Positions 37,775 through 48,588 of a stretch of 64,000 bases of DNA are shown one piece after another. Source of the DNA: Paracoccus alcaliphilus (lineage in GTDB: Bacteria > Pseudomonadota > Alphaproteobacteria > Rhodobacterales > Rhodobacteraceae); assembly GCF_028553725.1 (NCBI RefSeq), contig NZ_CP067124.1, positions 1,188,001-1,252,000 on the forward strand, read 5' to 3'. A program made the position numbers and the translations under genes. Numbering within the stretch: the stretch's first letter is position 1; each line of letters begins with the position of its first letter. The notes beneath the pieces were generated by a model. That model made no database searches. It was not told where the DNA came from and saw nothing but the letters and a program-made list of their open reading frames with translations.

Positions 37775-39021
37775 TGGGCAAGGCAGGGCTGTCTGTCTCG
37801 CCCTTGGCACCGGCATCCTTTCCGGATCTGCCGGTGATCGACGGGGTCGAATTCGCCAGTGTTGCCGCCGGTGTGAAGTATCAGGGTCGCACGGATGTGA
37901 CCCTGATCCGCATCTGTGAAGGGGCCGCGCTGGCGGGTGCCTTTACCCGTTCCTCGACCCGCGCTGCCTGCGTTCTGGACAATCAGGCCAAGCTGGCGCG
38001 TGGCGGTGACCGCGACAAGGGTGCCGCCATCATCGTCAATTCCGGCAATGCGAATGCCTTTACCGGCGCGCGTGGGCAAGAATCGGTCGATGCCGTGACC
38101 GGGGCCGTGGCGCAGGCTTTGGAGGTGCCGGCGTCGCGCGTGCTGTCCTCGTCCACCGGTGTCATCGGCGAACCCTTGCCGCATGAGCGGATCACCGCCG
38201 TGATCGGTGATCTGGCGGGCAAGCTGGATGCGGCGGGCGCGGCAGACGCCGCCCGCGCGATCATGACCACCGATACCTTCCCCAAAGGTGCCTTTGCCGA
38301 GATCGGCGGCGGTCCGAGCCGCATCGCGGGCATCGCCAAGGGCTCTGGCATGATCGCGCCGGATATGGCGACGATGCTGGTCTATATCTTCACCGATGCC
38401 CGGATCGCGCCGGAACTGTTGCAGCAGGCGCTGGATTCCGGTCTGGGCACAACCTTCAACGCCATCACCGTGGACAGCGACACCTCGACCTCGGACGCGC
38501 TGATTCTGGCGGCGACAGGGCGCAGCGCGGTGGCCGAGATCACGTCGCTGGACAGCGGTGCGGGCGCGGATTTCGTGGCGGCGCTGCATGGGGTGATGCG
38601 CGATCTGGCCCATCAGGTCGTGCGCGATGGCGAGGGCGCGACGAAATTCGTCGAGGTGCAGGTGACGGGTGCCGCCTCGGATGCCGATGCGCACAAGGTC
38701 GCCATGGCCATCGCCAATTCGCCGCTGGTCAAGACCGCCATCGCGGGCGAGGACGCCAACTGGGGCCGCATCGTCATGGCCGTCGGCAAGTCCGGCGCCA
38801 GGGCCGATCGCGACCGGCTGACCATCCGTTTCGGCGACCTGGTCCTGGCCGAAAAGGGCTGGCGGGCCGAGGGCTATGACGAGGATCAGGCCAGCGCCTA
38901 TATGAAGCGGCAGGAGTTGCTGATCGCCGTCGATCTGGGGCTGGGGCAGGGGGCGCAGACTGTCTGGACCTGCGACCTGAGCCACGGCTATATCGACATC
39001 AACGCGGATTACCGTTCGTGA
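37771..39021 (+). CDS. argJ: Bifunctional glutamate N-acetyltransferase / amino-acid N-acetyltransferase
   Basis: Transfers acetyl between ornithine and glutamate (and may use acetyl-CoA) in the cyclic arginine pathway. 416 residues. The self-cleavage site is the A-T bond in APDMATMLVYIFTDA, with T201 becoming the nucleophile of the beta chain. Other signatures are VNSGNANAFTG and GEDANWGRI. Start ATG 37771 inside the parvulin stop; a second ATG follows at 37774. The next gene, mutT, overlaps by 4 bp. Confidence 0.95.
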   Translation: MMGKAGLSVSPLAPASFPDLPVIDGVEFASVAAGVKYQGRTDVTLIRICEGAALAGAFTRSSTRAACVLDNQAKLARGGDRDKGAAIIVNSGNANAFTGARGQESVDAVTGAVAQALEVPASRVLSSSTGVIGEPLPHERITAVIGDLAGKLDAAGAADAARAIMTTDTFPKGAFAEIGGGPSRIAGIAKGSGMIAPDMATMLVYIFTDARIAPELLQQALDSGLGTTFNAITVDSDTSTSDALILAATGRSAVAEITSLDSGAGADFVAALHGVMRDLAHQVVRDGEGATKFVEVQVTGAASDADAHKVAMAIANSPLVKTAIAGEDANWGRIVMAVGKSGARADRDRLTIRFGDLVLAEKGWRAEGYDEDQASAYMKRQELLIAVDLGLGQGAQTVWTCDLSHGYIDINADYRS

Positions 39022-39416
39022 AGACGGTTCTTGTCGCGGCGGTGGCGCTGATCGACCCTGACGGGCGCGTGCTTCTGGCACAGCGCCCGGAAGGCAAGGC
39101 GATGGCCGGTCTGTGGGAATTTCCGGGCGGCAAGGTCGAACCGGGCGAAACCCCCGAAGCCGCCCTGATCCGAGAGTTGGATGAGGAACTGGGGATCGAG
39201 ACCTGGGGCTCCTGTCTGGCGCCCCTCACCTTCGCCAGCCACAGCTATGAGCATTTCCATCTGCTGATGCCGGTCTTTGCCTGCCGCCGCTGGAACGGCA
39301 TCGCCCAGCCCCGCGAAGGGCAGTCGCTGGCATGGGTGCGCGCCGCCGATCTGCGCAATTATCCGATGCCCGAAGCCGACATTCCGTTGATCCCGGTGTT
39401 ACAAATGTGGCTTTAG
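39018..39416 (+). CDS. mutT: MutT-type 8-oxo-dGTP pyrophosphatase
   Basis: Nudix hydrolase of 132 residues that cleans oxidised dGTP from the nucleotide pool. The Nudix box is complete: GGKVEPGETPEAALIREL then DEELGIE. N-terminal VALIDPDGRVLLAQRPEGK is the family strand. It starts with GTG 39018 inside the argJ stop (GTGA). Last gene of the parvulin-argJ-mutT operon. Confidence 0.93.
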   Translation: MKTVLVAAVALIDPDGRVLLAQRPEGKAMAGLWEFPGGKVEPGETPEAALIRELDEELGIETWGSCLAPLTFASHSYEHFHLLMPVFACRRWNGIAQPREGQSLAWVRAADLRNYPMPEADIPLIPVLQMWL

Positions 39417-39537
39417 GGTCGCAAAATTCCCCGATTCCGTCTCCGTTCTGCCACTTTATGAGGGTCAAGCTGTCTTTTATGACTGTTTTTTTACCTTTAT
39501 GAATTAAAAATAAGTTGTGGGTGGAGGAGGACTTGAC

Positions 39538-39666
39538 GTGATTCGCACCATATCACTGGGAAGCTACATTTCCGTTCAGGGTTTGTTTGAACGCGCGGCA
39601 GCCAACGGCAATATCGTGGTTCGTGTGGGTGCGCAGACCTTCGAAGGCAAGCCGGTCTCGAAATAA
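39538..39666 (+). CDS. Small conserved-looking protein, 42 residues
   Basis: A 42-codon frame reading MIRTISLGSYISVQGLFE, then RAAANGNIVVRVGAQTFEGK and PVSK. GGAGGAGG lies seven bases before the GTG start, one of the best ribosome sites in the window, and an AT-rich stretch (39465-39520) that could hold a promoter precedes it. A strong terminator follows. From memory, similar short proteins starting MIRTI-x-L-G-x-x-x-x-x-QG occur in Rhodobacterales as hypothetical proteins; I cannot check this. Function unknown. Confidence 0.72.
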   Translation: MIRTISLGSYISVQGLFERAAANGNIVVRVGAQTFEGKPVSK

Positions 39667-39723
39667 GGCCGGGGCGGTCCGTGGAAACGGGCGCCTGTTT
39701 GCCAGATGACGGCAGTACAAAAG

Positions 39724-39756
39724 AAAACGGGGCGCATCCCAGCGCCCCGTTTTTTT
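39724..39756. terminator. Strong bidirectional terminator
   Basis: A 12-bp stem AAAACGGGGCGC / GCGCCCCGTTTT (39724-39735 with 39742-39753) followed by a run of seven T (39750-39756). It ends the small gene on the plus strand and infB on the minus strand. Confidence 0.92.
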
Positions 39757-39775
39757 ATCTGGATGTTGGCACGCC

Positions 39776-42337
39776 TTACAGCGTGCGCTCGACCTCTTCG
39801 CGCTCGAAGATCTCGATGACATCGCCGGGGCGGATGTCGTCGTAATTCTCGAAGGCCATGCCGCATTCCTGACCGGATTGCACTTCCTTGACCTCGTCCT
39901 TGAAGCGCTTCAGCGTCTTCAGCGTGCCTTCGTGGACCACCACGTTGTCGCGCAGCAGGCGCACCCCGGCGCTGCGGCGGGCAACGCCTTCGGTGACCAG
40001 ACAGCCCGCGACCTTGCCGACGCCGGTGACCTTGAAGACTTCGCGGATCTGGGCATAGCCGATGAAGTTCTCGCGCACTTCGGCCGACAGCAGACCCGAG
40101 GCCGCCGCTTTGATGTCGTCCACCAGATCATAGATGATCGAGTAATAGCGGATCTCGACCCCTTTCTGGTTGGCGGCATTGCGGGCCGGGGCATTGGCCC
40201 GGACGTTGAAGCCGATCACCGGCGCCTGGGATGCCTCGGCCAGACCGATATCCGATTCGGTGATCGCGCCGACGCCGTAATGCAGCACGCGCACGCGCAC
40301 CTCGTCATTGCCGATCTTTTCCAGCGCCTGAACGATGGCCTCGGCAGAACCCTGCACATCGGCCTTCATCACCACCGGCAGTTCGGCCACGGTTTCATCC
40401 GCCTTGGCCTTGGCCATCAGCTGTTCCAGCGTGGTCGCGGCACCGGCTGCGGCGCGCTTGTCCTTGGCCTGCTGCATGCGGTAATCGGCGATCTCGCGGG
40501 CCTGCGCCTCGGTCTCGACGACGTTCAGCACGTCGCCGGCCTCGGGCGTGCCGTTCAGGCCCAGAACCTCGACCGGGACCGACGGGCCGGCCTCTTCGAC
40601 GCGGTCGCCCTTGTCGTTGATCAGCGCGCGGACCTTGCCCCACTGTTCGCCGACGACAAAGATGTCGCCGCGCCTCAGCGTGCCGTTCTGGACCAGAACC
40701 GTGGCGACGGGGCCGCGGCCGATATCCAGCTGCGCCTCGATCACCGCACCCTGGGCCGCCCTTGCGGGGTTGGCCTTCAGTTCCAGAATCTCGGCCTGAA
40801 GCGCGATGGCCTCCAGCAGGTTGTCCAGACCCTGACCGGTCTTGGCCGAAATCTCGACATCCTGCACGTCGCCGGACATCTTTTCGACCACGACCTCGTG
40901 TTGCAGCAGATCGGTGCGGACCTTGTCGGGATTGGCGTCGGGCTTGTCGATCTTGTTGATCGCCACGATCATCGGAACCCCGGCGGCCTTGGCGTGATTG
41001 ATCGCCTCGATGGTCTGCGGCATCACCGCGTCATCGGCGGCCACGACCAGCACGACGATATCCGTCACATGCGCGCCACGCGCCCGCATCGAGGTGAACG
41101 CGGCGTGACCCGGCGTGTCGAGGAAGCTGAGCACAGCCCCCGATTCGGTCGTCACCTGATAGGCGCCGATATGCTGGGTGATCCCGCCAGCCTCGCCCGA
41201 GACGACATTGGCGTGCCGGATCGCGTCCAGCGTCGAGGTCTTGCCGTGGTCCACATGGCCCATGATCGTGATGATCGGCGGGCGCGATTGCAGATCCTCG
41301 GCCTTGTCCTCGACCGTGTCGATGACCTGTTCCACATCGGAATCGGACACCCGCACGGTGCGATGGCCGAATTCCTCGATCACCACCTCGGCGGTGTCGG
41401 CGTCGATGGTCTGGTTCGAGGTGACCATCATGCCCATCTTCATCAGCGCCTTGACCACATCGGCGGCGCGTTCGGCCATGCGGTTGGCCAACTCGGACAC
41501 GACGATGGTTTCCGGCAGCTGCACGTCACGCGCCTGCTTTTCGGCGCGCTGGCCCATGCCCATCGCCTTCTGACGGGCCTTTTCCTGCTTGCGCTTCATC
41601 GCGGCCAGCGAGCGTTGGCGCCCACCTTCACCGCTCAGCGCCTGATTCAGCGACAGCTTGCCCGAGCGACGGTTGTCGTCGCGGGTCGCCTTGCCGCGCG
41701 AATCGCGGTCCGAAGAGCGGTCGGCGCGGTCGCGGTCGGTCTTGCGCGGCGCGGTCGAAGTTACACCCTTGGTTTCGGCGCGCGATGCGGCGGCCTCGAT
41801 CGCGGCCTGATCGGGCTGGGCCGCAGCAGGCTTGGCGCGGGCCTCTTCCTTCTTGGGTTCGTCCTTGCGCTTGGCGCGTTCCTCGGCCTCGCGGGCGCGG
41901 CGGGCGTCTTCCTCGGCCTTGGCCTTCAGCGCCTCTTCGCGTTCGCGTTCCTCGCGCTCGCGCGCTTCCATTTCGGCGCGGCGGCGTTCGCGTTCTTCCT
42001 CGCGCGCCTTTTCGTCGGCGATGCGTTGGGCGGCCTCTTCGACCTCGCGCGCCTTGGCGGCGGCCAGCGCCTTCAGGCGGCGCTCCATCTCGGCATCGGA
42101 AATCCCGGCGGGCCGTTTCGAGCGGTCACCGCCGACTTTCGCCACCAGAGGCGTCTTGCTGCTGTCGGTCACACCCTGAGCGGCGCCGGGCTTCGGCACC
42201 ACCACGCGCTTGCGCTTGGTCTCCACGACCACATTCTTGGTGCGACCGTGGCTGAAGCTTTGCTTGACCTGGCCGGGGCGGCCACCGCCCAGTCCCAGTG
42301 TCTTTTTTCCGTCTTTGTCGCTCATCTGCGTCTTCAT
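39776..42337 (-). CDS. infB: Translation initiation factor IF-2
   Basis: GTPase that brings initiator tRNA to the 30S subunit. 853 residues. A long charged N-terminal region (about 1-330) with Glu/Arg/Ala-rich helices precedes the G domain: G1 in [19 protein letters not shown] and NKIDKP. IF-2 domains II-IV follow. ATG 42337 overlaps the ylxR stop (ATGA); ATG 42325 (MSDKDGKK) matches relatives better and is equally possible. Last gene of rimP-nusA-ylxR-infB. Confidence 0.97.
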   Translation of the reverse strand: MKTQMSDKDGKKTLGLGGGRPGQVKQSFSHGRTKNVVVETKRKRVVVPKPGAAQGVTDSSKTPLVAKVGGDRSKRPAGISDAEMERRLKALAAAKAREVEEAAQRIADEKAREEERERRRAEMEAREREEREREEALKAKAEEDARRAREAEERAKRKDEPKKEEARAKPAAAQPDQAAIEAAASRAETKGVTSTAPRKTDRDRADRSSDRDSRGKATRDDNRRSGKLSLNQALSGEGGRQRSLAAMKRKQEKARQKAMGMGQRAEKQARDVQLPETIVVSELANRMAERAADVVKALMKMGMMVTSNQTIDADTAEVVIEEFGHRTVRVSDSDVEQVIDTVEDKAEDLQSRPPIITIMGHVDHGKTSTLDAIRHANVVSGEAGGITQHIGAYQVTTESGAVLSFLDTPGHAAFTSMRARGAHVTDIVVLVVAADDAVMPQTIEAINHAKAAGVPMIVAINKIDKPDANPDKVRTDLLQHEVVVEKMSGDVQDVEISAKTGQGLDNLLEAIALQAEILELKANPARAAQGAVIEAQLDIGRGPVATVLVQNGTLRRGDIFVVGEQWGKVRALINDKGDRVEEAGPSVPVEVLGLNGTPEAGDVLNVVETEAQAREIADYRMQQAKDKRAAAGAATTLEQLMAKAKADETVAELPVVMKADVQGSAEAIVQALEKIGNDEVRVRVLHYGVGAITESDIGLAEASQAPVIGFNVRANAPARNAANQKGVEIRYYSIIYDLVDDIKAAASGLLSAEVRENFIGYAQIREVFKVTGVGKVAGCLVTEGVARRSAGVRLLRDNVVVHEGTLKTLKRFKDEVKEVQSGQECGMAFENYDDIRPGDVIEIFEREEVERTL

Positions 42338-42954
42338 TCCTTCCCGGCGGCCGTATTGCCGCCGTCATGCCCGCGCAGACCCGTCAGTCTGCCGGCTTCC
42401 ACGATCACCTTGTCCGTCAGGCCACCCAGCGCAAGCGCGCTGTGTATGACATGATCACGCCCGAAGGACAAACCCAATTCTGATGCGGTCAGGCAGCCGA
42501 ACCAGCGTCCGCCTTCGGGCGTCCACAGCTTGCCCTTGCCTCGTTCCGACCCGTCGCTGGCCTGCAACAGCACCTTTGCGCGGCCTTCGGCCAGCCAGCC
42601 CTTGACCTTTTCGAACCCGGCCACCGCCTTGCCCGATTTGCGCGCCAGCCCGATCAGTTCGACCACCCGTCGCGCCACGCCGGCCTCGACCAGATCGGCC
42701 AGACCGTCGGGTACCTTGACCTGCGCCCGTGCCGCCCGGGCGAACAGGCCCTTGGCGGCGGCCTTTTCGATGGCGGCCCGGTCGGCGGCGACCCAGATAC
42801 CGCGACCCGGCAGTTTTTCAGCCAGATCGGGCACGATCAGCCCGTCCGGACCCACGACAAAGCGGATCAGCCCGCGCCGGGGCTGAACCTCGCCGGTGAC
42901 GATGCAGCGCCTTTCGGGCTCGTCACGATTCTTGATGCGACCACCGCGACTCAA
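42334..42954 (-). CDS. YlxR-family RNA-binding protein fused to an L7Ae-like domain
   Basis: 206 residues. The N-terminal YlxR (DUF448) part has [20 protein letters not shown] and [12 protein letters not shown]; the C-terminal half ([20 protein letters not shown]) looks like an L7Ae/L30e RNA-binding domain. In Firmicutes YlxR (RnpM) modulates RNase P; here a role in the nusA-infB operon is inferred. It lies 18 bp after nusA and overlaps infB by 4 bp. Confidence 0.9.
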   Translation of the reverse strand: MSRGGRIKNRDEPERRCIVTGEVQPRRGLIRFVVGPDGLIVPDLAEKLPGRGIWVAADRAAIEKAAAKGLFARAARAQVKVPDGLADLVEAGVARRVVELIGLARKSGKAVAGFEKVKGWLAEGRAKVLLQASDGSERGKGKLWTPEGGRWFGCLTASELGLSFGRDHVIHSALALGGLTDKVIVEAGRLTGLRGHDGGNTAAGKE

Positions 42955-42972
42955 GCGGGCAGATCCGGGGCA

Positions 42973-44652
42973 TCACGCCCCGGCCTCCTGTTCGGTCTCG
43001 TCCTCGGCTTCATCGGCTCCGGCCTCCAGTTCGGTCGGATCGACCCAGCCCAGCAGGACGCGGGCGGTCATTACCATGGTCTGTGCCTCTTCCAGACTGA
43101 TGTCATAGGGCTCCAGCAGCCCTTCGTCCTTGACCCGCTGGCCATCCACCGTGGTCCAGCCGCCAGCCAGTTCCCAATCGGCGCAGGTCGCGAAATCTTC
43201 CAGAGTCTTGACGCCGTCCTTGGCCAGCGCCTCTACCATCTGGGGGGTCAGCCCCTCGAATTCAATGAGGCTGTCCTCGGCACCCAGCGCGCGGGCGTTT
43301 TCCAGCGCCGCTTTGCTGCGGGCCTCCAGCACGTCGCGGGCACGGGCCTGCAATTCCTGTGCGGTGCCAGCGTCCACGCCGTCGATGGTCAGCAGCTCGT
43401 CCTGTTCAACATAGGCCACCTCTTCCAGATCGGTGAAGCCTTCGGCAACCAGAAGCTGCGCGAAGAATTCGTCCAGATCCAGCGCATCCATGAACAGCTG
43501 CGTGCGGGCGTTGAATTCGGCCTGACGACGCTTGGATTCCTCTTCCTCGGTCAGGATGTCGATATCCAGCCCGGTCAGCTGGCTGGCCAGACGCACGTTC
43601 TGGCCGCGACGACCGATGGCAAGGCTGAGCTGCTCGTCGGGGACGACCACCTCGATCTTGCCCGCTTCCTCGTCAAAGACGACCTTGCTGACCTCGGCCG
43701 GTTGCAGCGCGTTCACAAGGAAGGTCGCCTGATCTTCGTTCCACGGGATGATGTCGATCTTTTCGCCCTGAAGCTCGCCCACCACGGCCTGAACGCGGCT
43801 GCCGCGCATACCGACGCAGGCGCCGACCGGGTCGATGCTGTTGTCATAGCTGATGACGGCGATCTTGGCGCGAGAGCCGGGATCGCGGGCCACGGCCTTG
43901 ATCTCGATGATGCCGTCATAGATTTCGGGCACTTCCATCTTGAACAGCTCGGCCATGAATTGCGGATCGGTGCGCGACAGGAAGATCTGCGGGCCGCGGT
44001 TCTCGCGGCGCACATCCTTGACATAGGCGCGGATGCGGTCGTTCGGGCGATAGCTTTCGCGGCCGATCTTCTCGTTGCGGCGCAGGATCGCCTCGCCCCG
44101 GCCCACATCGACGATGATGTTGCCGTATTCCTCGCGCTTGACGACGCCATTGATGATGGTGCCCGCGCGGTCCTTGAATTCTTCGTATTGACGGTCACGC
44201 TCGGCCTCGCGGACGCGTTGCAGGATCACCTGCTTGGCCGATTGCGCGGCGATGCGGCCCAGTTCGACCGGGGGCACCTGCTCCTGAAAAGTGTCGCCGA
44301 CCTGCGGGCCGCTGGCGTAATCGTCGATCCGTTCACCTTCGCGGACCCAGAAATTCTCGGGGCTGCGCTGCGGCTCGAAATAGGGGCGGGCCTGATCGGC
44401 GGTGAATTCCGCCTGATAGTTCTCAAGCAGCTCATCCTCGACCACGGTGCGGACGCGGGTGAAGGTCGCATTGCCGGTCTTGCGGTCGATGCGGACGCGG
44501 ATGTCCATCTCGGACCCATAGCGCGACTTGGCGGCACGGGCCAGGCTGTCCTCCATCGCTTCGATGACCAGTTCCGGCTCGATCATCTTTTCGCGCGCGA
44601 CGGCTTCGGCCGTCTGCAACAGTTCCAGCTGATTGGCAGAGGTGATCGCCAT
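42973..44652 (-). CDS. nusA: Transcription termination/antitermination factor NusA
   Basis: Binds RNA polymerase and nascent RNA and affects pausing, termination and rRNA antitermination. 559 residues: N-terminal polymerase-binding domain, S1 domain (about 130-200), two KH domains ([20 protein letters not shown] and [18 protein letters not shown]), then C-terminal acidic repeat domains and a Glu-rich tail. GGAGTGAGCG precedes the ATG. It begins three bases after the rimP stop. Confidence 0.96.
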   Translation of the reverse strand: MAITSANQLELLQTAEAVAREKMIEPELVIEAMEDSLARAAKSRYGSEMDIRVRIDRKTGNATFTRVRTVVEDELLENYQAEFTADQARPYFEPQRSPENFWVREGERIDDYASGPQVGDTFQEQVPPVELGRIAAQSAKQVILQRVREAERDRQYEEFKDRAGTIINGVVKREEYGNIIVDVGRGEAILRRNEKIGRESYRPNDRIRAYVKDVRRENRGPQIFLSRTDPQFMAELFKMEVPEIYDGIIEIKAVARDPGSRAKIAVISYDNSIDPVGACVGMRGSRVQAVVGELQGEKIDIIPWNEDQATFLVNALQPAEVSKVVFDEEAGKIEVVVPDEQLSLAIGRRGQNVRLASQLTGLDIDILTEEEESKRRQAEFNARTQLFMDALDLDEFFAQLLVAEGFTDLEEVAYVEQDELLTIDGVDAGTAQELQARARDVLEARSKAALENARALGAEDSLIEFEGLTPQMVEALAKDGVKTLEDFATCADWELAGGWTTVDGQRVKDEGLLEPYDISLEEAQTMVMTARVLLGWVDPTELEAGADEAEDETEQEAGA

Positions 44653-44655
44653 CGC

Positions 44656-45291
44656 TCACTCCTTGGTCACGGCGCCCGCAGCGCCTTCATTGTCATCGGT
44701 TTCGCCATCATCGTCGGTCTCGACCGCGTCGAAGGCGCTTTCGTCCAGATTGCCGATCTCGACCCCGGCTTCCTTCTTCTGGCGCAGCATCTCGCGGATC
44801 AGGTCGTCGGTCAGGACCAGCTTGGCATCGGACAGCCAGTCGAACTGCAAGCCGATGGTCTGGACCTCGTCGCCGTCCTCGATGTTCAGCAGCACTTCCT
44901 CGCCCTCGATTCCCGCCAGAACGCCTTTCCAGCGTTTGCGGCCGTCGATGGCCTGATTCGTTTCCAGCCGGACCTCATAGCCCTCGAAGGCCTCGAAATC
45001 CTTCATCCGGGTCAGGGGGCGGTCGATGCCGGGGCTGGACACCTCAAGGTAATAATTGTCCTCGATCGGGTCCTCGACATCCAGCGTCGCGCTGACCGCG
45101 ACCGAGATGTCGCCGCAATCATCGACATTGATGCCGCCTTCTGGCCGGTCGGCCATGATCTGCAGGGTTGCGGTCTTGCCGCCCTGCAAGCGGACGCGCA
45201 CCAGCTCGAACCCCAGATCCTCGATCACCGGGGCGATGATCTCGGCCAGGCGCCGGTCGATGGCGGTCTTGGCGATCAGATCGTTGGTCAT
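44656..45291 (-). CDS. rimP: Ribosome maturation factor RimP
   Basis: Needed for 30S subunit assembly. 211 residues, about 50 longer than usual. The RimP core has [24 protein letters not shown] and the C-terminal SH3-like part; the extra C-terminal tail (about 170-211) is strongly acidic. Start ATG 45291 with AAAGGATCCC just upstream. First gene of the nusA operon. Confidence 0.94.
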   Translation of the reverse strand: MTNDLIAKTAIDRRLAEIIAPVIEDLGFELVRVRLQGGKTATLQIMADRPEGGINVDDCGDISVAVSATLDVEDPIEDNYYLEVSSPGIDRPLTRMKDFEAFEGYEVRLETNQAIDGRKRWKGVLAGIEGEEVLLNIEDGDEVQTIGLQFDWLSDAKLVLTDDLIREMLRQKKEAGVEIGNLDESAFDAVETDDDGETDDNEGAAGAVTKE

Positions 45292-45309
45292 GGGATCCTT
45301 TCGGAAATG

Positions 45310-45334
45310 AAAAACGGGCCGTCAGCGGGCCCGT
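45310..45334 (-). terminator. Terminator upstream of rimP (end of the pip transcript)
   Basis: On the minus strand, stem ACGGGCC / GGCCCGT (plus-strand 45314-45320 with 45328-45334), 7-base loop, followed by TTTTT. It lies between pip and rimP, so it separates the two units. Confidence 0.7.
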
Positions 45335-45445
45335 GCGAACTTGTCCGGTGGGCAGGGGTTGGAAGCCTGCACCGCTGTTGTTTGCGCATATAGCGCGAGG
45401 GTATCGGAAAGGCAAGGGCCCTGTCGCGCGGCGGGTGCCGGAGTG

Positions 45446-46444
45446 TCACGTTCCATGCAGCGGCACCCCCTCGCGGTCGCGATCGCGCAGCATGTCAGTG
45501 ATGCGGATCAACTCGGCCGTGATGCGCGGTTCCGACAGCGCGTGGCCAGAGGCCGGGACGATGCGCAGATCGCAGCCTTTCCAGCCCTGCGCCAGTTCCC
45601 ACGCACTGTTGGGCGGGCAGACCATATCATAGCGGCCCTGCACGATGAAGGCGGGCAGATGCTCGATCCGGTGGCGGTCGCGCAGCAATTGCCCCTCGTC
45701 CAGAAAGCAGCCATGGGCGAAGTAATGGTTTTCCAGCCGGGCGAAGGCGCGGGCGTAATCGGCGGGTGCGTGGCTGACCGCCGCCGCCTGCAACCCCGCC
45801 AGCGCGTTTTCCCACATCAGCCAGGGCAGGGCGAAACGCGCCTGCTCGGCCCGGTCGGCCGAGAACAGGCGCCGGTGATAGGCGCGGATCATGTCGCCGC
45901 GTTCGGCCAGAGGGATGGGTTCCTGGAAACGGGCCCACAGATCGGGAAAGAACCGCCCCGCGCCGCCGCCATAGAACCAGTCCAGCTCTGATTGCCGGGC
46001 CAGAAACACGCCGCGCAGCACAAGGCCGGTCACCCGCGCCGGATGTGCCTGCGCATAGGCCAGCGCCAGTGTCGCGCCCCAGCTGCCGCCAAACAGCAGC
46101 CAGTCGTCGAGCCCGACCAGCGCCCGGATCGATTCGATGTCGCGAATCAGATGCGCGGTGGTGTTGGCCCCAACCTCGGCGGTGGGGCGCGATTTGCCGC
46201 AGCCGCGCTGATCGAACAGCACGACGCGAAAGTGTTCGGGATCGAACAGGCGGCGCATGAAGGGGCTGCACCCGCCGCCGGGTCCGCCATGCAGGACCAG
46301 CACCGGGCGCCCTTCGGGGTTACCGCATTGTTCGACATAGATGCTGTGCCCGTCGCCGACATCCACCATCCGCCGATCAAAGGGTTCGGTCGCGGGATAG
46401 AGACGGCCATGCGATCCGCCGATTTGTCCTGCCAATCTGTCCAT
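45446..46444 (-). CDS. pip: Proline iminopeptidase
   Basis: Alpha/beta hydrolase that removes N-terminal proline from peptides (peptidase family S33). 332 residues. The oxyanion region [11 protein letters not shown] lies at 51-61, the nucleophile is S121 in [13 protein letters not shown], and the [11 protein letters not shown] motif at 77-87 is typical. I chose ATG 46444 (MDRLAGQ); the upstream 47 codons of the open frame do not fit the family and cross the ubiG start. Divergent from ubiG with 49 bp between starts. Confidence 0.92.
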   Translation of the reverse strand: MDRLAGQIGGSHGRLYPATEPFDRRMVDVGDGHSIYVEQCGNPEGRPVLVLHGGPGGGCSPFMRRLFDPEHFRVVLFDQRGCGKSRPTAEVGANTTAHLIRDIESIRALVGLDDWLLFGGSWGATLALAYAQAHPARVTGLVLRGVFLARQSELDWFYGGGAGRFFPDLWARFQEPIPLAERGDMIRAYHRRLFSADRAEQARFALPWLMWENALAGLQAAAVSHAPADYARAFARLENHYFAHGCFLDEGQLLRDRHRIEHLPAFIVQGRYDMVCPPNSAWELAQGWKGCDLRIVPASGHALSEPRITAELIRITDMLRDRDREGVPLHGT

Positions 46445-46493
46445 GATCCGACTATATAGCCAAGCGCGACTGCCCGCCAGAAGGACCATGCCC

Positions 46494-47225
46494 ATGACCA
46501 GTATCGACCCCGACGAAATCGCCAAATTCGAGGCCATGGCGGCGGAATGGTGGGACCCTGCGGGCAAGTTCAAGCCGCTGCACATGATGAACCCGGTGCG
46601 TCTGGACTATGTGATCGACCAGATCGCCGCCGAATTCGGGCGCGACCGCCGTGCCGCGCGGCCATTCGAGGGGTTGCGCATCCTCGATATCGGCTGCGGC
46701 GGCGGGCTGATCGCGGAACCGATGGCGCGTCTGGGCGCGACTGTCACCGGGGCGGACGCGGCTGCGGGCAATATCGCTGTTGCCCGCCTTCACGCCGAGC
46801 AGCAGGGCTTGCAGATCGAATACCACGCTACGACGGCGGAAACGCTGTTGGAGGAGGGGCGCGATTTCGATGTGGTTCTGGCGCTGGAGATCGTCGAGCA
46901 TGTCGCCGATCCGGCCGCCTTCGTGCGCATGTGCCGTGATCTGTTGCGGCCGGGCGGGCTGGCGGTGGTCTCGACCCTGAACCGGACGGCGCGTAGCTTT
47001 GGCGCGGCGATCATCGGCGCGGAATGGATCATGCGCTGGCTGCCGCGGGGCACGCATGAATGGAACCGCTTCATCACCCCCGACGAACTGGCCGAAATGG
47101 CCGAAGGGGCGGGGCTGACGATGGTTGACCGGCGCGGCATGGTCTTCAACCCGCTGTCATGGCGCTGGAGCCTGTCCAGCCGCGACCTGTCGGTTAATTA
47201 CGCGGTGACCGCGCGCCGGACCTGA
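46494..47225 (+). CDS. ubiG: Ubiquinone biosynthesis O-methyltransferase
   Basis: SAM enzyme that performs both O-methylations in ubiquinone synthesis. 243 residues; motif I is [21 protein letters not shown], shown here as [11 protein letters not shown] and [10 protein letters not shown]. The N-terminal [11 protein letters not shown] and the C-terminal [14 protein letters not shown] are family-typical. ATG 46494 is preferred because AAGGA lies eight bases upstream; ATG 46488 is only two bases from it. The ispB and ubiG genes of this pathway are about 33 kb apart here. Confidence 0.94.
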   Translation: MTSIDPDEIAKFEAMAAEWWDPAGKFKPLHMMNPVRLDYVIDQIAAEFGRDRRAARPFEGLRILDIGCGGGLIAEPMARLGATVTGADAAAGNIAVARLHAEQQGLQIEYHATTAETLLEEGRDFDVVLALEIVEHVADPAAFVRMCRDLLRPGGLAVVSTLNRTARSFGAAIIGAEWIMRWLPRGTHEWNRFITPDELAEMAEGAGLTMVDRRGMVFNPLSWRWSLSSRDLSVNYAVTARRT

Positions 47226-47235
47226 CGGCGCGCGG

Positions 47236-47721
47236 TCACTCGTCCGAGATCGCGCCGCCCAGCCGCAGCCGCAATTCGCGCAGCACGGGCAGCGCCACCC
47301 GCACCCGTTCGGGGCCGATATCGCGCACGACTTCGGCGATCAGCGGCATGAAGGCGGCAATCGCCGCATCCCGCGCCGCGCGCCCCGCCGGGCTGATCGC
47401 CACGAATTTGCGCCGGGCATCGTCCCAGTCGGGGCGGATATGGATATGACCCGCCCATTCCAGCCGCGACAGCGTATTGGTCATCGCCCCGCGCGTGACG
47501 TGAAACGCCTCGGCCAGCTGGGCGGGGGTACGCTCTTCCCCGACATGTGCCAGCAGGTTCAGCACCGAGAAATGCGAGATCTGCATCCCCCGCGGCAGGG
47601 CGCGGCTGATCAGGTTGCGCGACAACTGATCGGCGATCAGAACCTCGGCGAACAGGCTGGCGGCCAGCCGGTCATTCGTCTGGTCCTTTTCAACTGCGGG
47701 GGCAAGAGGGGGCATGGGCAT
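47236..47721 (-). CDS. MarR-family transcriptional regulator
   Basis: 161-residue winged-helix regulator. The recognition region is RTPAQLAEAFHVTRGAMTNT followed by LSRLEWAGHIHIRPD, the MarR wing. It lies three bases after the nit stop with no clear ribosome site, so it is probably translated by reinitiation, starting at ATG 47721 or 47715. Ligand and targets are unknown. Last gene of a comF-grxC-nit-marR run. Confidence 0.87.
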   Translation of the reverse strand: MPMPPLAPAVEKDQTNDRLAASLFAEVLIADQLSRNLISRALPRGMQISHFSVLNLLAHVGEERTPAQLAEAFHVTRGAMTNTLSRLEWAGHIHIRPDWDDARRKFVAISPAGRAARDAAIAAFMPLIAEVVRDIGPERVRVALPVLRELRLRLGGAISDE

Positions 47722-47724
47722 GGA

Positions 47725-48588
47725 TCAGGGCGCGTCGAAGCTGCGGTCATGGCTGAGGGACGGGATGCGGGACCGTGCCCCGTCAACCATGCTCAGGTCA
47801 AGTGAAACCATAGTGATACCCGGCGTAACACCCCCATCCGCCAGCACTTTTCCCCACGGATCGACGATAAGCGAATGTCCGTGGCTGCGCCGGGGCTTGC
47901 GGTCGGGCGAATGCGGCGCGGGATGAATGCCGCATTGCGCGGGCGCCAGAACGAAGCAGCCGGTCTCGATGGCGCGGGCGCGCAGCAGCACCTCCCAATG
48001 GGCCATTCCGGTGGTCGGGCTGAAGGCGGCGGGCACCGTCAGCAGGCGCGCACCGGCTTGGGCCAGCGCGCGATAAAGCTGCGGAAAGCGCAGATCATAG
48101 CAGATCGTCAGCCCGACCGGCATCGGACCTTGCGCCAGCACAGCCCGGCTGCCCGGACGATAGGCGGCGCTTTCGCGGAATGTCTCGGCCTCGGAGATGC
48201 GGACATCGAACATATGCAGCTTGTCGTAACGCGCGGCGATGCTGCCATCCGGGGCGATCAGAAAGCTGCGATTGACGAAGCGATCGTCGCCCGCATCGTC
48301 CCCCTTCAGCGCCAGCGAGCCGATCAGCAGCCAGACGCCGGCGGCCCTCGCCTCGTCGCGAAGGGCGGCAAGGGTCTGGTCCTCGCCCTCGGGCCGCAGG
48401 ATCTGCGCCTGTCTGGCACGGTCCGGCGACAGCATGTTCGTGGCCTCGGGCGTCAGGATCAGGTCCGCGCCCCGGCCAGCGGCCTCGCGGATCATCGCGA
48501 CCGTCGCGGGCAGATTGGCCTGTGGGTCGTCACCCACCGTCATCTGCAACAGCGCGACGGTCAGCTGATCGGGCGCGGTATCGCTCAC
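47725..48588 (-). CDS. Nitrilase-superfamily amidase (Nit type, possible deaminated glutathione amidase)
   Basis: Carbon-nitrogen hydrolase of 287 residues. The triad is E48 in LTPEAT, K123 in YDKLHMFD and C163 in TICYDLRFPQLYR. This motif set matches the Nit1/Nit2 branch, whose best known activity is repair of deaminated glutathione; that would suit its neighbour, a glutaredoxin. Overlaps grxC by 4 bp. Confidence 0.88.
   Translation of the reverse strand: MSDTAPDQLTVALLQMTVGDDPQANLPATVAMIREAAGRGADLILTPEATNMLSPDRARQAQILRPEGEDQTLAALRDEARAAGVWLLIGSLALKGDDAGDDRFVNRSFLIAPDGSIAARYDKLHMFDVRISEAETFRESAAYRPGSRAVLAQGPMPVGLTICYDLRFPQLYRALAQAGARLLTVPAAFSPTTGMAHWEVLLRARAIETGCFVLAPAQCGIHPAPHSPDRKPRRSHGHSLIVDPWGKVLADGGVTPGITMVSLDLSMVDGARSRIPSLSHDRSFDAP

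Noticed and set aside
39878..42454. An 858-codon plus-strand frame opposite infB
   Set aside because: Antisense shadow of infB with no recognisable domain.
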